Shown piece by piece: positions 63,901-64,000 of a stretch of DNA of 64,000 nucleotides (the stretch's first letter is position 1; each line of letters begins with the position of its first letter). The notes below the pieces were generated by a model, which saw nothing but the letters and a program-made list of their open reading frames with translations, ran no database searches and was not told where the DNA came from. Both the position numbers and the translations under genes were made by a program. Source of the DNA: Symsagittifera roscoffensis (taxonomy: Eukaryota; Xenacoelomorpha; Acoela; Convolutidae); contig NC_087067.1 in assembly GCF_963678635.1 (NCBI RefSeq), positions 7,110,647 to 7,174,646 of the forward strand, written 5' to 3'.

Positions 63901-64000
63901 AGTGTACATGACATATGAAAAAGATGTATATCCATCTGCCGTGGCGTCTGTATTATCTTGAGTATTAAAGAGAGAGTGTATTTGTGTGTACCTGACTGAT
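59598..64000. repeat. Minisatellite array, right arm
   Basis: The same 84-bp satellite continues to the end of the window, starting in the middle of a monomer (ATCTGCCTTGGCATATG). Monomers here are mostly of the types seen at 15-18 kb, with GTGGTGTGTGTATGTGGTG tails, then a distinct set after 62.6 kb (ATCATGAG, GATGTACAAGATTTATC). Nothing else is visible. Confidence 0.95.
60915..60945. repeat. (TG)n microsatellite inside a satellite monomer
   Basis: About 31 bp of TG dinucleotides at the same monomer phase as the one at 15187-15230. Confidence 0.95.

Overview
This window looks like intergenic, repeat-rich DNA from a eukaryote, almost certainly an invertebrate animal. It holds no host gene, operon, rRNA or complete tRNA that I can support. 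Two things fill it: a long minisatellite with a monomer of about 84 bp, and a giant Ty3/gypsy-type LTR retrotransposon (about 20.2 kb, coded on the minus strand) sitting inside that satellite. A decapod crustacean host is my leading guess, from the style of the polyprotein and the microsatellite-rich setting, but I cannot verify it.

Layout. 1-18698: left satellite arm, with nested higher-order repeats and GA and GT microsatellite expansions. 18023-48987: three tandem copies of a 10.32 kb segment (18023-28344, 28345-38665, 38666-48987), differing at about ten positions. Each copy carries 0.68 kb of satellite, the 3' LTR, a large unknown ORF, two small ORFs, a macro-domain-like/integrase C-terminal ORF and the catalytic integrase. 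Only the third copy continues into the rest of the element: the remainder of pol (to 51353), gag-protease (51354-55238), a 3.5 kb 5' leader (55239-58740), a tRNA-Asn-type primer binding site (58802-58819) and a 5' LTR without its upstream half (58832-59557). 59598-64000: right satellite arm, resuming at the base where the left arm stopped.

Element order (minus strand, right to left): truncated 5' LTR, PBS, leader, Gag (coiled coil, two CCHC knuckles) and aspartic protease, UAG, RT and RNase H, UAG, long acidic linker, integrase (HHCC, DD35E), frame break, integrase middle, frame break, integrase C-terminal domain joined to a macro-like domain resembling OARD1/TARG1, a cluster of RNA hairpins, two small overlapping ORFs, a 1425-codon ORF of unknown function, polypurine tract, 3' LTR. 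The UAG between protease and RT is in frame and may be a natural readthrough site. The later breaks look like decay, and all three copies share those that fall in the duplicated part.

Most novel are the macro-like domain on a retrotransposon Pol, the 1425-aa protein in the env position, the PBS whose tRNA-Asn complementarity reaches the anticodon loop, covarying hairpins in the leader, and the recent tandem triplication, which created ORFs fusing satellite sequence in frame to integrase.
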